Source: Kitasatospora sp. GP82
Lineage (GTDB): Bacteria > Actinomycetota > Actinomycetes > Streptomycetales > Streptomycetaceae
Assembly (NCBI RefSeq): GCF_029892105.1
Contig: NZ_JARZAJ010000005.1
Coordinates: forward strand, 186,001 to 250,000
Direction: 5' to 3'
Length of the DNA stretch: 64,000 nucleotides
The translations under genes were made by a program, and so were the position numbers. This document shows, piece by piece, positions 24,711-34,258 of the stretch. The notes beneath the pieces were generated by a model, which saw only the letters and a list, made by a program, of their open reading frames with translations, was not told the DNA's origin and did not search any database. Positions within the stretch are counted from its first letter, which is position 1. Each line of letters opens with the position of its first letter.

Positions 24711-26078
24711 ATGTGCGACGGCACCATGGGCATAGGCATCATGGGCAGAGTGGACGAGACCCATCGCATCGGTGCAGCTGAAAGCCCAGGAGGCCGGTCT
24801 GCGTCGGGCAGCTCCATCATCGGGCGATTCCTGCGGGAGCCGTTCACGGCGCGTGCCTGGCGCGAGCTGCTGTACTCGCTGCTGAGCCTCCCGCTGGCGC
24901 TGCTCGGCCTGGTCGCGGTGGTGCTGACCATCCTGTTCGGGCTGCTGATCACGCCACTGCTGGCACTCCTGCTGAGTCTCGACCGCTCCTTCGGCGTTCT
25001 GCACCGCCGACTGTCCCGGCGGCTGTTGCGGCTGGAGATCGCGACCCCGCCGCGCCCGCCGCGCTCACCCGGTCTCTCCGGCCTCCTCGGGTACCACCTC
25101 GGGGACTCGGCGGCCTGGCGGTCCGTCGCCTACCTGGCGCTGCGGGGGCTGCTGGGCCCGGTGCAGTTCGTACTCGGATTCGCCTGGTGGACGTACGGGG
25201 TGCTGTTCCTCGCCTACCCGGTGCTGTGGAAGCTGGAGCCACTGCGGAAGACGGATTCGCACGGCGTCAGGCACACCTTCGGGTTCGAGGTGAACGGCTT
25301 CTACTTCGACACCTGGCCGCGCGCGCTGGCGGTCAGTGCGGTCGGGGTGCTGCTGCTGCTCCTCGCCCCTTGGCTGGCCCGGGGGCCGCTGGCGCTCGAT
25401 CGGCTGCTGCTCCCCCGGCTGCTCGGGCCGAGTCGGACCGCACTGCGGCTGGCCCAGCTGGTCGAGACCCGCGAACACGCCATCAACGAAGCCGCAGCCA
25501 CCCTGCGCCGTATCGAGCGCGATCTGCACGACGGGGCGCAGGCCAGGCTGGTGGCACTCGGAATGCGTCTCGGGCGGGCGGAGAGCCGGCTGGCCAAGGG
25601 GGACGCCGTCAAGGCACAGGAGTTGCTCAAGGAGTCCCGGGCGGAGACCAAGGAGATCATCCAGGAGCTGCGCGAGCTGGTCCGGGGCATCCATCCGCCC
25701 GCCCTCGACTCCGGTCTGGGGCCGGCACTCAGCACGCTGGCCGCGCGATCGGCGATCCCGGCCACCGTACGGGTCGAGTCCGCGGAGCGGCCGCCTGCCT
25801 CGGTCGAGACGATGCTGTACTTCGCCGCCGCCGAACTGCTGGCCAACGCGGGCAAGCACAGCGGCGCCGAGCGGATAGCGATCTCGGTGCTCGGCCACGG
25901 GGACGGCCTGCGCCTGCTGGTCACGGACGACGGACGAGGCGGTGCCCGGCTGGACGGCACCGGGAGCGGCCTGCGCGGGCTGGCCGAACGAGTACGTACT
26001 GCGGACGGCATCGTGACGGTGGACAGCCCGCCGGGCGGACCGACCACGGTGACAGTCGATCTTCCCGGCAGACTGTGA
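24711..26078 (+). CDS. Two-component sensor histidine kinase (NarL-type system)
   Basis: The start is uncertain; the ATG at 24711 follows AGGAAG, with others at 24726 and 24741. The ~455-residue protein has four or so membrane segments in the first 250 residues (YSLLSLPLALLGLVAVVLTI; LALRGLLGPVQFVLGFAWW; ALAVSAVGVLLLLLAPWLA). The HisKA_3 dimerization helix follows with the phospho-accepting His in RRIERDLHDGAQARL (about residue 273), then the HATPase domain with AAELLANAGKHSGA (N-box) and TDDGRGGARLDGTGSGL (G-boxes). It belongs to the HPK7 group that pairs with NarL-type regulators. Its partner gene downstream is truncated. Confidence 0.9.
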   Translation: MCDGTMGIGIMGRVDETHRIGAAESPGGRSASGSSIIGRFLREPFTARAWRELLYSLLSLPLALLGLVAVVLTILFGLLITPLLALLLSLDRSFGVLHRRLSRRLLRLEIATPPRPPRSPGLSGLLGYHLGDSAAWRSVAYLALRGLLGPVQFVLGFAWWTYGVLFLAYPVLWKLEPLRKTDSHGVRHTFGFEVNGFYFDTWPRALAVSAVGVLLLLLAPWLARGPLALDRLLLPRLLGPSRTALRLAQLVETREHAINEAAATLRRIERDLHDGAQARLVALGMRLGRAESRLAKGDAVKAQELLKESRAETKEIIQELRELVRGIHPPALDSGLGPALSTLAARSAIPATVRVESAERPPASVETMLYFAAAELLANAGKHSGAERIAISVLGHGDGLRLLVTDDGRGGARLDGTGSGLRGLAERVRTADGIVTVDSPPGGPTTVTVDLPGRL

Positions 26079-26128
26079 CGGCAACAGTGCGCCGGATCAC
26101 GATGATCTGACGAGACGGCAGGGCGGCC

Positions 26129-26677
26129 GTGACCGAGTACCAGCCCGACGTCGTCGTCTCCGACATCCGGATGCCGCCCACCCACACGGACGAGGGGCTG
26201 CGCGCGGCGATCGAACTGCGAGCCGCCCAGCCGGACCTGGCGGTGCTGATCTTCTCCCAGTACGTGGAGACGGAGTACGCGGCCCGACTGCTGGCGGGCG
26301 GTTCGGCGGGGGTCGGCTATCTGCTCAAGGAGCGGGTGCTGGACACCCAGGACTTCGTGGACGCGCTGGAGCGGGTGTCAGGTGGCGGCACCGCGCTCGA
26401 CCCCGAGGTGGTGACCCAGCTGGTCGGGGCGAGCCCGAGCCGCCGAGCCGTGGACAGGCTCAGCCCGCGCGAACGCGAGGTGCTCGGGCTGATGGCGGAG
26501 GGGCGGTCGAATGCGGCGATCGCCGCGCAGCTGGTGGTGACCGAGCGGGCGGTCGAGAAGCATGTGGCGAACATCTTCCTGAAGCTGGACCTGCCCGTCT
26601 CCTCCGCCGATCACCGCCGGGTGCTGGCCGTTCTGCGCTACCTCGGCACTGAGAACCGGGCCCCGAGGCCAGGGTGA
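26129..26677 (+). pseudogene. NarL-type response regulator lacking its N-terminal receiver part
   Basis: The frame starts at a GTG 50 bp after the kinase stop and encodes 182 residues. It opens at TEYQPDVVVSDIRMPPTHTD, which is normally strand 3 of the receiver with the phospho-accepting Asp (here Asp12). The first ~45 residues of a normal receiver, with strand 1, helix 1 and the two acidic Mg-binding residues, are absent, and the gap to the kinase is too short to encode them. The remaining receiver (SQYVETEYAARLL, YLLKERV) and the LuxR-type HTH (LSPREREVLGLMAEGRSNAA) are intact. Phosphorylation should fail; DNA binding may remain. It may be a recent deletion or an assembly error. Confidence 0.75.
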
Positions 26678-26884
26678 GCCGACGAGTGCCCTCCTGACAG
26701 TGGCGGACAAAGGTCAGGGCATAGGTCAGAACATAGGCCATAAAATACGACAAACCGGATATCGTGCCGAAGTTCCCAGTAGACTGTCAAAAACGCAACA
26801 AGGTTTCTGAGGCGCGCCGGGAAGTCTGGTCGGCACTGCACCACAGGTGCATCCATCTGCCGCCCCCGCCTTGGAGGTCCCCTC

Positions 26885-28192
26885 GTGGCCACTCCGCCGT
26901 CCACCGATCGCCGCCAGTTCCTCGACCGGCTCTCGCTCCCCGAGCGCAGATACATCACCGACGCGCTGCGCACCGAGACCGTGGGCGGCATCCTCCTGCT
27001 GATCGCGGCCGTGGTCGCACTCATCTGGGCCAACGCCTGGCCACATGCCTACGCGAGTGTCCTCGACTGGAATATAGGGCCCTCGGTCCCGCTCCACCTC
27101 GATCTGAGTCTTGAAGCCTGGGCCAAGGACGGTCTGCTGACCATCTTCTTCTTCGTGGCCGGTATCGAACTCAAACGCGAGTTCGTGGCCGGTGAGCTGC
27201 GCACGCCGAGCGCGGCAATGCTCCCGGTGGTCGCCGCGGTCTGCGGCGTCGCGCTGCCCGCGATCGTTTTCGCCCTCGCCAACAGCGGCGCGGGCGGCCA
27301 CCCTTCCGGCTGGGCCATCCCGACGGCGACCGACATCGCCTTCGCGCTCGGCGTACTCGCCGTGGTGGGCAGTCACCTGCCCTCCGCACTGCGGGCGTTC
27401 CTGCTCACCCTGGCGGTCGTGGACGACCTGATCGCCATCCTGATCATCGCGATCTTCTACAGCTCGGGCATCAAGTTCTGGGCGCTCGGTCTCTCCTTCG
27501 CCGGTCTGGTGCTGTTCTGGTTCCTGCACCGGCACGGCGTACGGGGCTGGCACCTGTACGTGCCGCTGGCCCTGGTGATCTGGGCGCTGATGCACGAGAG
27601 CGGCATCCACGCCACCGTGGCCGGTGTGGCCATGAGCCTGGTGCTGCGCTGCCACACCGAGGGCGACGAGAAACACTCCCCCGGCGAGCACATCGAGCAC
27701 CTGGTGCGCCCGCTCTCGGCGGGCGTCGCGGTGCCGGTCTTCGCGTTGTTCGCGGCGGGGGTGACGATCTCGGGCCCGGCGCTGAAGGAGGTCTTCACCC
27801 AGGCGACGCCGCTCGGCATCATCCTCGGCCTGCTGGTCGGCAAGACGGTCGGCATCTTCGGCGGCACCTGGATGGCCGCCCGGTTCACCCGGGCCGAGCT
27901 CAACCCGCAGCTCAAGTGGGCCGACCTGTTCGCGGTGTCCACCCTGGCGGGCATCGGGTTCACCGTCTCACTGCTGATCAGCGAGCTGGCCTTCCCCGAT
28001 GACCCGGCCCTCGCCGACCGGGCCAAGGCCGCCGTGCTGGTCGGCTCGCTGCTCTGCGCGCTGGTCGCCACCGTGCTGCTGAAGCTGCGCAATCGCCACT
28101 ACCGGCAGCTGTGCGAGGACGAGGACCGCGACTCGGACGGCGACGGCCCTCTCGACGGTCAGGGCCCGGACGTGTACCGGCAGCGGGCCTGA
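26885..28192 (+). CDS. nhaA: Na+/H+ antiporter NhaA
   Basis: The GTG at 26885 follows TTGGAGG. The 435-residue protein has about 12 membrane segments. It carries the NhaA landmarks FFFVAGIELKREFVAGEL, the PTATDIAFALGV segment with the Asp of the unwound helix, and LAVVDDLIAILIIA with the Asp-Asp pair of the ion-binding site. The C-terminus is a charged cytoplasmic tail (CEDEDRDSDGDG). It exports Na+ in exchange for protons. The upstream gap (26678-26884) includes a stretch that is AT-rich for this genome, around 26730-26810, probably the promoter. Confidence 0.96.
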   Translation: MATPPSTDRRQFLDRLSLPERRYITDALRTETVGGILLLIAAVVALIWANAWPHAYASVLDWNIGPSVPLHLDLSLEAWAKDGLLTIFFFVAGIELKREFVAGELRTPSAAMLPVVAAVCGVALPAIVFALANSGAGGHPSGWAIPTATDIAFALGVLAVVGSHLPSALRAFLLTLAVVDDLIAILIIAIFYSSGIKFWALGLSFAGLVLFWFLHRHGVRGWHLYVPLALVIWALMHESGIHATVAGVAMSLVLRCHTEGDEKHSPGEHIEHLVRPLSAGVAVPVFALFAAGVTISGPALKEVFTQATPLGIILGLLVGKTVGIFGGTWMAARFTRAELNPQLKWADLFAVSTLAGIGFTVSLLISELAFPDDPALADRAKAAVLVGSLLCALVATVLLKLRNRHYRQLCEDEDRDSDGDGPLDGQGPDVYRQRA

Positions 28193-28326
28193 GAGGACGG
28201 CGTGTCAGGTGGGCGCTGCCATGACACGTCGCCCGGCGGAGCCCCCGGAGTGGTGCCTGACTGACCGGTAGGGGCATGATTCTGAGCTGTCGAGCAAACG
28301 GAAGCCGTGTCGAAGGAGAACCGCTG

Positions 28327-28806
28327 ATGCCCGCAGGAGCCGCAGACCCGTCCAGCAACGGCCGGGTGCCCTACGAGGGCGAGCGTTCGGTGGGCCAGCT
28401 GTTCGCGGCGGCCACCGCCGACCTGTCCGCCCTGGTGCACGACGAGATCGCGCTCGCCAAGGCGGAGATCCGACAGGACGTCAAGCGTGGGGTCTCCGGT
28501 GGCGTCTCACTGGCAGTCGCGGGTGTCGTGGCACTGGCCGCTATCCCGATGCTGAGCTTCGCCGCCGCGTACGGGCTCCAGGCCCTGGGCCTGACCCTTG
28601 GCTGGTCGTTCCTGATCGTGGCCGGTGCGTACCTGCTGCTGGCCGCGGTGCTCGGGCTGCTGGCCCTGCGCTCGTTCAAGAAGATCGAGAAGCCGCACCG
28701 CACCATCGAGGGCGCCCAGGCGACGGCGGACGTGCTGAAGAACGCCCGACCGCGCCCGGCCACCAAGGAGGAGATCGACCGCGCCCTGGGCCGCATCCCG
28801 CAGTAA
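28327..28806 (+). CDS. Holin-X-like membrane protein (phage holin family)
   Basis: The ATG at 28327 follows AAGGAG. The 159-residue protein has a helical N-terminal region (SVGQLFAAATADLSALVHDE), two membrane segments (VSLAVAGVVALAAIPMLSFA and WSFLIVAGAYLLLAAVLGLL), and a cytoplasmic tail with Lys/Arg. This is the actinobacterial Holin-X superfamily. Despite the name it is a core gene next to the EphE-like hydrolase, as Rv3669 is next to ephE, and no phage gene is near. A role in membrane physiology is more likely than lysis. Confidence 0.8.
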   Translation: MPAGAADPSSNGRVPYEGERSVGQLFAAATADLSALVHDEIALAKAEIRQDVKRGVSGGVSLAVAGVVALAAIPMLSFAAAYGLQALGLTLGWSFLIVAGAYLLLAAVLGLLALRSFKKIEKPHRTIEGAQATADVLKNARPRPATKEEIDRALGRIPQ

Positions 28807-28955
28807 CCGGGAGCCGGCGGGCGGCGGCGTCAGTGCGCGGCGGCGCCGATGTGCGCCGCTGCCGATGTACGGCGGCACCGGTGTGCGGCAGGGCGTTCAC
28901 CGGCCGGACGAGTGCCGGGGACGTGTTCTCGGCCGAGGTATGACAGGCTCTCGGT

Positions 28956-29915
28956 ATGCCGTTGGACCAGAAGCCCGTGCCCGCTCCGGCCGCCGACCCC
29001 AGGCCCGCCGAGACCGCCTGGACCGTCCGCTCGGACGGCCCGTGGACGCACCGCGATCTGGCGGCCAACGGCGCCCGCTTCCACATCGCGGAGGCGGGCG
29101 AGGGCCCGCTGGTCCTGCTGGTGCACGGCTGGCCCGAGTACTGGTGGGCCTGGCGGCACCAGCTCACCGCACTCGCCGAGGCCGGCTTCCGGGCCGTCGC
29201 CCTCGACCTGCGCGGTATGGGTGGCAGCGACCGCACCCCGCGCGGCTACGACCCCGGCAACCTGGCCCTGGACATCACCGGCGTGATCCGTTCGCTCGGC
29301 GAGCGGCGGGCCCACCTGGTCGGCCATGGCAGTGGCGGTTCGCTGGCCTGGGTCGCGGCCGTGATGCGGCCCTCGGTGATCCAGAGCCTGACCGTGGTCT
29401 CCGCCGCACACCCGCGCCAGCTGCGCCGCGCCCTGCTGACCGACCGTCGGCAGATGGCCGCCTTCGACCACGTCCTGGGCTTCCAGCGGCCATGGATACC
29501 GGAACGCCGACTGGTCGCGGACGACGCGGCGCAGATCGCCGAGTACCTGAACGCCTGGACCGGCCCCAACCAACTGCCGCCCGAGGCCCTCGCGGCGTAC
29601 CGACAGGCGATCCAGATCCCCAGCACCGCGCACTGCTCGATCGAGCCGTACCGCTGGCTGCTGCGCTCGATGGCCCGGCCCGACGGGATCCAGTTCGCCC
29701 GGCGGATGAAGAAGCCGATCACCGCGCCGACCCTGCACATCCAGGGTGCGGCCGATCCGGTCGTGCTCTCGCACACGGCGCTCGGCGCGGGCGAGTACGT
29801 CTCTGCGCCGTACCGGTGGCGGCTGCTGCCCGGCGTCGGGCACTTCCCGCACGAGGAGGCGCCGGAGCAGTTCTCGGCGGAGCTGATCAGCTGGGTGCGG
29901 GAGCACAAGGCGTAA
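28956..29915 (+). CDS. EphE-like alpha/beta hydrolase, nucleophile position replaced
   Basis: The 319-residue protein has the oxyanion motif LLVHGWPEYWW (about 52-62), LDLRGMGGSDRTPRGY, and near the end GVGHFPHEEAPE with the catalytic-type His. The nucleophile elbow, normally GHDWGG in epoxide hydrolases or GxSxG in esterases, reads GHGSGG (about 121-126): the nucleophile position is Gly and the next residue Ser. The acid residue could be the Asp in QGAADPVV. It occupies the ephE position (Rv3670). The enzyme may be inactive or use a shifted Ser. No signal peptide is present. Confidence 0.8.
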   Translation: MPLDQKPVPAPAADPRPAETAWTVRSDGPWTHRDLAANGARFHIAEAGEGPLVLLVHGWPEYWWAWRHQLTALAEAGFRAVALDLRGMGGSDRTPRGYDPGNLALDITGVIRSLGERRAHLVGHGSGGSLAWVAAVMRPSVIQSLTVVSAAHPRQLRRALLTDRRQMAAFDHVLGFQRPWIPERRLVADDAAQIAEYLNAWTGPNQLPPEALAAYRQAIQIPSTAHCSIEPYRWLLRSMARPDGIQFARRMKKPITAPTLHIQGAADPVVLSHTALGAGEYVSAPYRWRLLPGVGHFPHEEAPEQFSAELISWVREHKA

Positions 29916-30320
29916 CGCCACAGGGGTAACGCAGGGCCCCACCGGTTACCGGCCGCCGGTCCGTCAGGTACCGAGCGGCCGGGCGCCGATTTAGTAACGA
30001 TGGATCATATGACAATCGCATAGGACAAATGGATCGCCCGGCACGATTACCTCCCTCGACCCACGGGCATCCATCCGGTATGACCTGGATGCCCGACCGC
30101 GATGCTGCCCCGCGCCAACGCCGCCGCAGCAGCTCGCAGCACCTCGTTCAGCAGCCCGACTGGCCGTACGACGGCACCGGGCGGCCCCGGCGCTCAGGGG
30201 CGCATCGGCTGGGCATCCCGCGCATTCTTGGGCGGCGCGCCCGTTGGGTGAGCGCACGCCTGAGGCGCGAGGGTTGAGCCGAGCGCCCCGAGTACCGTCT
30301 GCCGGACCTCGTTGATCCGG
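29916..30320. other. Gap between the EphE-like and YdjM-like genes
   Basis: 405 bp between genes that end facing each other. The stretch 29985-30035 is unusually AT-rich for this chromosome and may hold a promoter. The only possible gene is the small frame at 30080. Confidence 0.35.
30080..30277 (+). CDS. Possible small hypothetical protein
   Basis: An ATG at 30080 opens 65 codons with a high share of G or C at third positions, which is the only sign that it is coding. The product begins MTWMPDRDAAPRQ and is rich in Arg and Pro. No ribosome site of good quality is visible, and an upstream in-frame ATG at 30029 has poorer codon use. I do not recognise the protein. Confidence 0.3.
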   Translation: MTWMPDRDAAPRQRRRSSSQHLVQQPDWPYDGTGRPRRSGAHRLGIPRILGRRARWVSARLRREG

Positions 30321-31022
30321 TCAGTTGACGACGGTGGGCCCCAGGAAGGCGAAGCCCAACATCACAAACGTCACCGCGCTCATGATCGGGACCAGGATGT
30401 TGGTCTCCATCTTGTTGCCCGTGCGCTTGATGAGGACGATCTCGTAGCGCTCCTTGTGCGGCCAGAGTAGCGGCGCACCCATCTTGGTGAGGCAGTCGCC
30501 CAGCAGGTGCGCCAGCGTGCCGAGTGCCACCGCGTACGGCAGCCAGCCCGGCGCGTCCGGCAGGTAGCGGTCGAGCACCACGGTGCCCAGCCCGGCCAGC
30601 CCCACCACCGTGAGCCAGGTGTGGTGGCCATGGCCCGGCACGTGCGCGTTGAGCGCCTTCAGCGCCATGGCCAGCAGGAAGAACGTCATGCCGACGGTGA
30701 ACCAGCGCCCGCCGAACGTCACACCCGCCCAGGTGCCGCCACCCATCAGCGCGACGAAGAGCAGCGAGTGTGTGGCGTGGCGGTGGCCGCCGGAGGCCCA
30801 GGCGACGAATCGGCAGAGCGCCTTGGAGAGCGGGCCCATGAAGTTGGCGATGGTGCCGTCGTGGTGGTCCAGATCCGGCAGCAGCGCGGCGCCGGCGGCG
30901 AGCACCGTACCCATCAGGATGTCCGCCGGCTTCAGATGGGTGCCCAGCAGCAGCGGGGGCAGGAACGGCGCGGAGACCGCGTACAGCATTGCGCCGCTGA
31001 CCGCGTGCGAGTGACCCATCAT
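30321..31022 (-). CDS. YdjM-like membrane-bound metal-dependent hydrolase
   Basis: The 233-residue protein starts MMGHSHAVSGAM with a metal-type HxH, then LLPDLDHHDGT (about 47-57), HRHATHSLLF, and HLLGDCLTKMGAPLLWP. These His/Asp clusters between about five membrane segments are typical of the YdjM family (LexA-regulated in E. coli, named DUF457). The enzymatic reaction is unknown, though a phospholipase-like fold has been suggested for the wider family. It is on the minus strand, upstream of nothing obvious in its own operon. Confidence 0.85.
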   Translation of the reverse strand: MMGHSHAVSGAMLYAVSAPFLPPLLLGTHLKPADILMGTVLAAGAALLPDLDHHDGTIANFMGPLSKALCRFVAWASGGHRHATHSLLFVALMGGGTWAGVTFGGRWFTVGMTFFLLAMALKALNAHVPGHGHHTWLTVVGLAGLGTVVLDRYLPDAPGWLPYAVALGTLAHLLGDCLTKMGAPLLWPHKERYEIVLIKRTGNKMETNILVPIMSAVTFVMLGFAFLGPTVVN

Positions 31023-31160
31023 GACGTTCTACGACCTCCCGTCGGACCCGTTCCGGTGCTGCTCGGTTGAGCCGAACGGGTGAGCGCGGCCGACGCTATC
31101 AGGAGGAACTGACACACCGCCGGATTCGGGCGCCGACGGCCCGTCAGATGGCGCGGCAGG

Positions 31161-32345
31161 TCAGAGGGCGCAGCCCTCGGTGTCCACTCGACCGGTGGCC
31201 TGGCTGCCGAGCACGGCGTCCTGGCGGACCTCGTCGGCGGTCAGCACGTAGCCCGTGTCCGGACTGTCCAGGGACTTGGCGAAGACCACCCCGTACACAT
31301 GACCGTCCGGGCTGAGCAGCGGACCGCCGCTGTTGCCCTGGCGGACCAGGGAGCGGACCGAGTAGACGTCGCGGACCACCTGGCCCCGGTGGTAGATGTC
31401 CGGGCCGTTGGCGTCGATACGGCCGCGGATACGGGCGGGCTGGACGTTGAAGGCGCCGTTCTCCGGGAAGCCCGCGACGATGGCGCTGTCGTTGGACCTG
31501 GCGTCTCCGGCGAAGGCCAGTGCGGGGGCGTTCAGCCTGGGCACGTCGAGGATGGCGATGTCGCGCTGCCAGTCGTAGCGGACCACCGTGGCGTCGTACA
31601 GCTGACCGGTGCCACCGACCTGCACGGTCGGCTCGTTGACACCCCCGACCACGTGGGCGTTGGTCATGACCCGGTGGGGGGCGAAGACGAATCCGCTGCC
31701 CTCCAAGGTCTTGCCACAGGCAGTCGCCGTACCGACCACCTTGACCAGGCTCTGCCTGGCCATCGCCACCGCCGGGCTGCCCGCCAGCGCCGGATCGGGT
31801 GCCTCGACCTCGGTGATCGGCTCGTGCTCGAAGGGGTTGAAGACCTGCGGGAAGCCGTTGCGCGCCAGCACCTTGGTGAAGTCGGAGAACCAGTTCGGCG
31901 CGTCGGCGGGCAGCGTGCTCTGCACCCCGCTGAGCACCCTGGAGGTGCGCACCTGCTTGGAGATGGTGGGCAGCGAGGTACCGGCCAGCGCGGAGCCGAT
32001 CAGCCAGGCGACCAGCAGCATCGAGATCACATTGACCACCGAGCCGCCGATCGCGTCCACCGCCCTGGCCTGGCGGCGGCCGATGTGGCCACGCAGCTTC
32101 CAGCCGAAGTGCGTGGTCACCGCCTGGCCGACCGCCGCGAAGACGATCACCACGACCACCGCCACCACCGAGGCCGTGGTCCCCGGGCTGAGGTGCCTGA
32201 GCAGCAGGGGCAGCAGCTGGACCGCGATCAGACCACCCCCCAGGAAGCCCAGGACGGACAGCACACCAACCACAAAGCCCTGCCGGTATCCCGACACGGC
32301 GAAGCCGAGTGCGGCGGCGATCAGCAGCAGATCCAGGACATTCAC
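31161..32345 (-). CDS. marP: MarP-like membrane serine protease
   Basis: The GTG at 32345 gives 394 residues: four membrane helices of a CvpA domain (1-115), a linker, then a trypsin-like periplasmic protease. The catalytic triad is visible as His in MTNAHVVGG, Asp in DWQRDIAILD, and Ser in RQGNSGGPLL. Cys in TACGKT and TEGCAL may form the disulfide known in MarP. M. tuberculosis MarP (Rv3671c) keeps the cytoplasm neutral in acid and activates a peptidoglycan hydrolase. The gene order with nudL and nth matches that genome. Confidence 0.93.
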   Translation of the reverse strand: MNVLDLLLIAAALGFAVSGYRQGFVVGVLSVLGFLGGGLIAVQLLPLLLRHLSPGTTASVVAVVVVIVFAAVGQAVTTHFGWKLRGHIGRRQARAVDAIGGSVVNVISMLLVAWLIGSALAGTSLPTISKQVRTSRVLSGVQSTLPADAPNWFSDFTKVLARNGFPQVFNPFEHEPITEVEAPDPALAGSPAVAMARQSLVKVVGTATACGKTLEGSGFVFAPHRVMTNAHVVGGVNEPTVQVGGTGQLYDATVVRYDWQRDIAILDVPRLNAPALAFAGDARSNDSAIVAGFPENGAFNVQPARIRGRIDANGPDIYHRGQVVRDVYSVRSLVRQGNSGGPLLSPDGHVYGVVFAKSLDSPDTGYVLTADEVRQDAVLGSQATGRVDTEGCAL

Positions 32346-32582
32346 CCCGATACCCTCCCACGTGCACCCACCCGGGGGGCGGCGGCCCCGGCCGGACCGG
32401 TGGTGACGGTCGGCCCGGTCCTCACGATTGGTCCGGTCTGTCCGGTCTGTCCGGTCGGCCCGGTCCGCCTGGGCTGCCTGGTCTTCACGGTCCTCACGGT
32501 CGGCCTGACTGCATTGTGCGTGCGGCGGCGGACAAACCAGGGCCTGCGCTCGTTATCGTCTGCCCTGTTCTGCTCGTGTCCG

Positions 32583-33287
32583 TCAGCTGCGCGGGCGAGC
32601 GGCGCTGCGGAGAGCGAGACCGGCGGCTTCCTCGGACAGGGTGAGGGTACGGGTGGTGTCCCACGGGCGCTCCAGTCCGCTGTAGTGCAGCACGCGGTCG
32701 ATCACCCCGGCGGTGAAACCCCAGACCAGCCGCCCCGCCACTTCGAAGGCCGGACCGAGGTGACCCGAGGGATGCGCCAGCCGGGCCCGGTTCGCCGGAT
32801 CGGCCAGTTCGGCGATCGGCACCCGGAACACCGCACCGGTCTCCGCCGGATCCACCGGACCCACCGGCGTCTCCCGGCGCCACCACCCGAGCACCGGGGT
32901 CACCACAAAGGCGCTGACCGGGATGTAGAGCGCGGGCAGCGTCGCGAAGACCTGCACACCCGAGGGGTCAAGACCCGTCTCCTCCTCGGCCTCGCGCAGC
33001 GCGGCGGCCACCGGCCCGACGCCGTCCGGGTCACCGTCCTCCGGGTCCAGCGCGCCGCCGGGGAACGAGGGCTGCCCGGCGTGCGAGCGCAGCGAACGAG
33101 CCCGCTCGATCAGCAGCAGGTCGGGCCCCGAAGGGCCCTCCCCGAAGAGCATCAGTACCGCAGAGCGCCGACCACCCTCGGGTGGCGGCAGGAACCTGCT
33201 GATCTGCTCCGGCCGCAGCCTCTCGGCTGCCGCCCGTACCGGCAGCAGCCACTCCGGCATCCCGTCCCGCTCGACCGCGCCCGTCAC
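32583..33287 (-). CDS. nudL: NUDIX coenzyme A diphosphatase-like protein
   Basis: The GTG at 33287 overlaps the nth stop by four bases. The 234-residue protein carries the Nudix box spread over [14 protein letters not shown] and the REAEEETGL core (about 75-105), preceded by [13 protein letters not shown], the extra motif of CoA diphosphatases. It should split CoA or acyl-CoA into phosphopantetheine and 3',5'-ADP. It is translationally coupled to nth. Confidence 0.88.
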   Translation of the reverse strand: MTGAVERDGMPEWLLPVRAAAERLRPEQISRFLPPPEGGRRSAVLMLFGEGPSGPDLLLIERARSLRSHAGQPSFPGGALDPEDGDPDGVGPVAAALREAEEETGLDPSGVQVFATLPALYIPVSAFVVTPVLGWWRRETPVGPVDPAETGAVFRVPIAELADPANRARLAHPSGHLGPAFEVAGRLVWGFTAGVIDRVLHYSGLERPWDTTRTLTLSEEAAGLALRSAARPRS

Positions 33288-34147
33288 TCGTTACCCCCGA
33301 TCGTCTCCACGCCCACTGCCGCGCCGATCCCGTTCGCCGCGCCGGCGGCCTGGCCCGGGTAGTCGGCCGGCGGCCTGAGCCGCTGCCCGGGCTGGCCACC
33401 CATCTCGTACTTCAGCAGCTTCTGTGCCTTCTCGGGATCGGTCTCCCCTTCCCCGTACGAGGGGCAGAGCGGGGCGATCGGGCAGGCGCCGCAGGCAGGC
33501 TTGCGGGAGTGGCAGATCCGGCGGCCGTGGAAGACCACGCGGTGCGAGAGCATCGTCCACTCGGACTTGGGGAAGATCTCGGCCACCGCCGCCTCGACCT
33601 TCTCCGGGTCCTCCTCGGTCGTCCAGCCGAACCGCCGGGCCAGCCGCCCGAAGTGGGTGTCCACGGTGATACCCGGCACGCCGAACGCGTTGCCGAGCAC
33701 GACATTGGCGGTCTTCCGACCGACGCCGGGCAACGAGACCAGATCGTCCAGCCGCCCGGGGACCTCGCCGTCATAACGGTCACGGATGGCTGCCGAGAGG
33801 CCGATCAGCGCCTTCGCCTTGTTCCGGAAGAACCCCGTCGGCCGGATGATCTCTTCCAGTTCCTCCGGCACGGCCATCGCCATGTCCTCCGGAGTCGGGT
33901 ACTTCGCGAACAACGCCGGTGTCGTCTGGTTCACCCGCAGGTCCGTCGTCTGTGCCGACAGCACCACTGCCACCAGCAGTTCAAACGGGTTCTCGAAGTC
34001 CAACTCCGGGTGTGCGTACGGGTACAGCTCCGCCAGCGCCCGGTTGATCCTGCGGGCACGCCGCACCATCGCCAGGTGCGACTCCGGCTTCCTCGGCTTC
34101 GCGACCGCCTTCACTGCCGCGACCTTTCGGGCCTTGCTCTCTGCCAT
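33284..34147 (-). CDS. nth: Endonuclease III
   Basis: The 287-residue protein has the helix-hairpin-helix [13 protein letters not shown] (catalytic Lys in GRKTA), the catalytic Asp in [11 protein letters not shown], and the iron-sulfur cluster cysteines [17 protein letters not shown] (pattern C-x6-C-x2-C-x5-C). It removes oxidized pyrimidines and nicks abasic DNA. The basic N-terminal leader ([17 protein letters not shown]) is an actinobacterial extension. It starts an operon with nudL. Upstream lies the accessory segment that separates it from crp. Confidence 0.96.
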   Translation of the reverse strand: MAESKARKVAAVKAVAKPRKPESHLAMVRRARRINRALAELYPYAHPELDFENPFELLVAVVLSAQTTDLRVNQTTPALFAKYPTPEDMAMAVPEELEEIIRPTGFFRNKAKALIGLSAAIRDRYDGEVPGRLDDLVSLPGVGRKTANVVLGNAFGVPGITVDTHFGRLARRFGWTTEEDPEKVEAAVAEIFPKSEWTMLSHRVVFHGRRICHSRKPACGACPIAPLCPSYGEGETDPEKAQKLLKYEMGGQPGQRLRPPADYPGQAAGAANGIGAAVGVETIGGNE

Positions 34148-34258
34148 GCCCCGAAGGCTACGCCGTGTGCGGACGTCCAGGGGCGAGTCGGCCGCAGTTG
34201 CCCGGCCTCCAAACCCAGGGCACCGCCGCCGGGGTTGGCGTGCACCGGGTGATGTTCG

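Noticed and set aside
28327-28806. Holin-like protein as sign of a prophage
   Set aside because: It is part of the conserved core block, and no phage structural or lysis genes are near.
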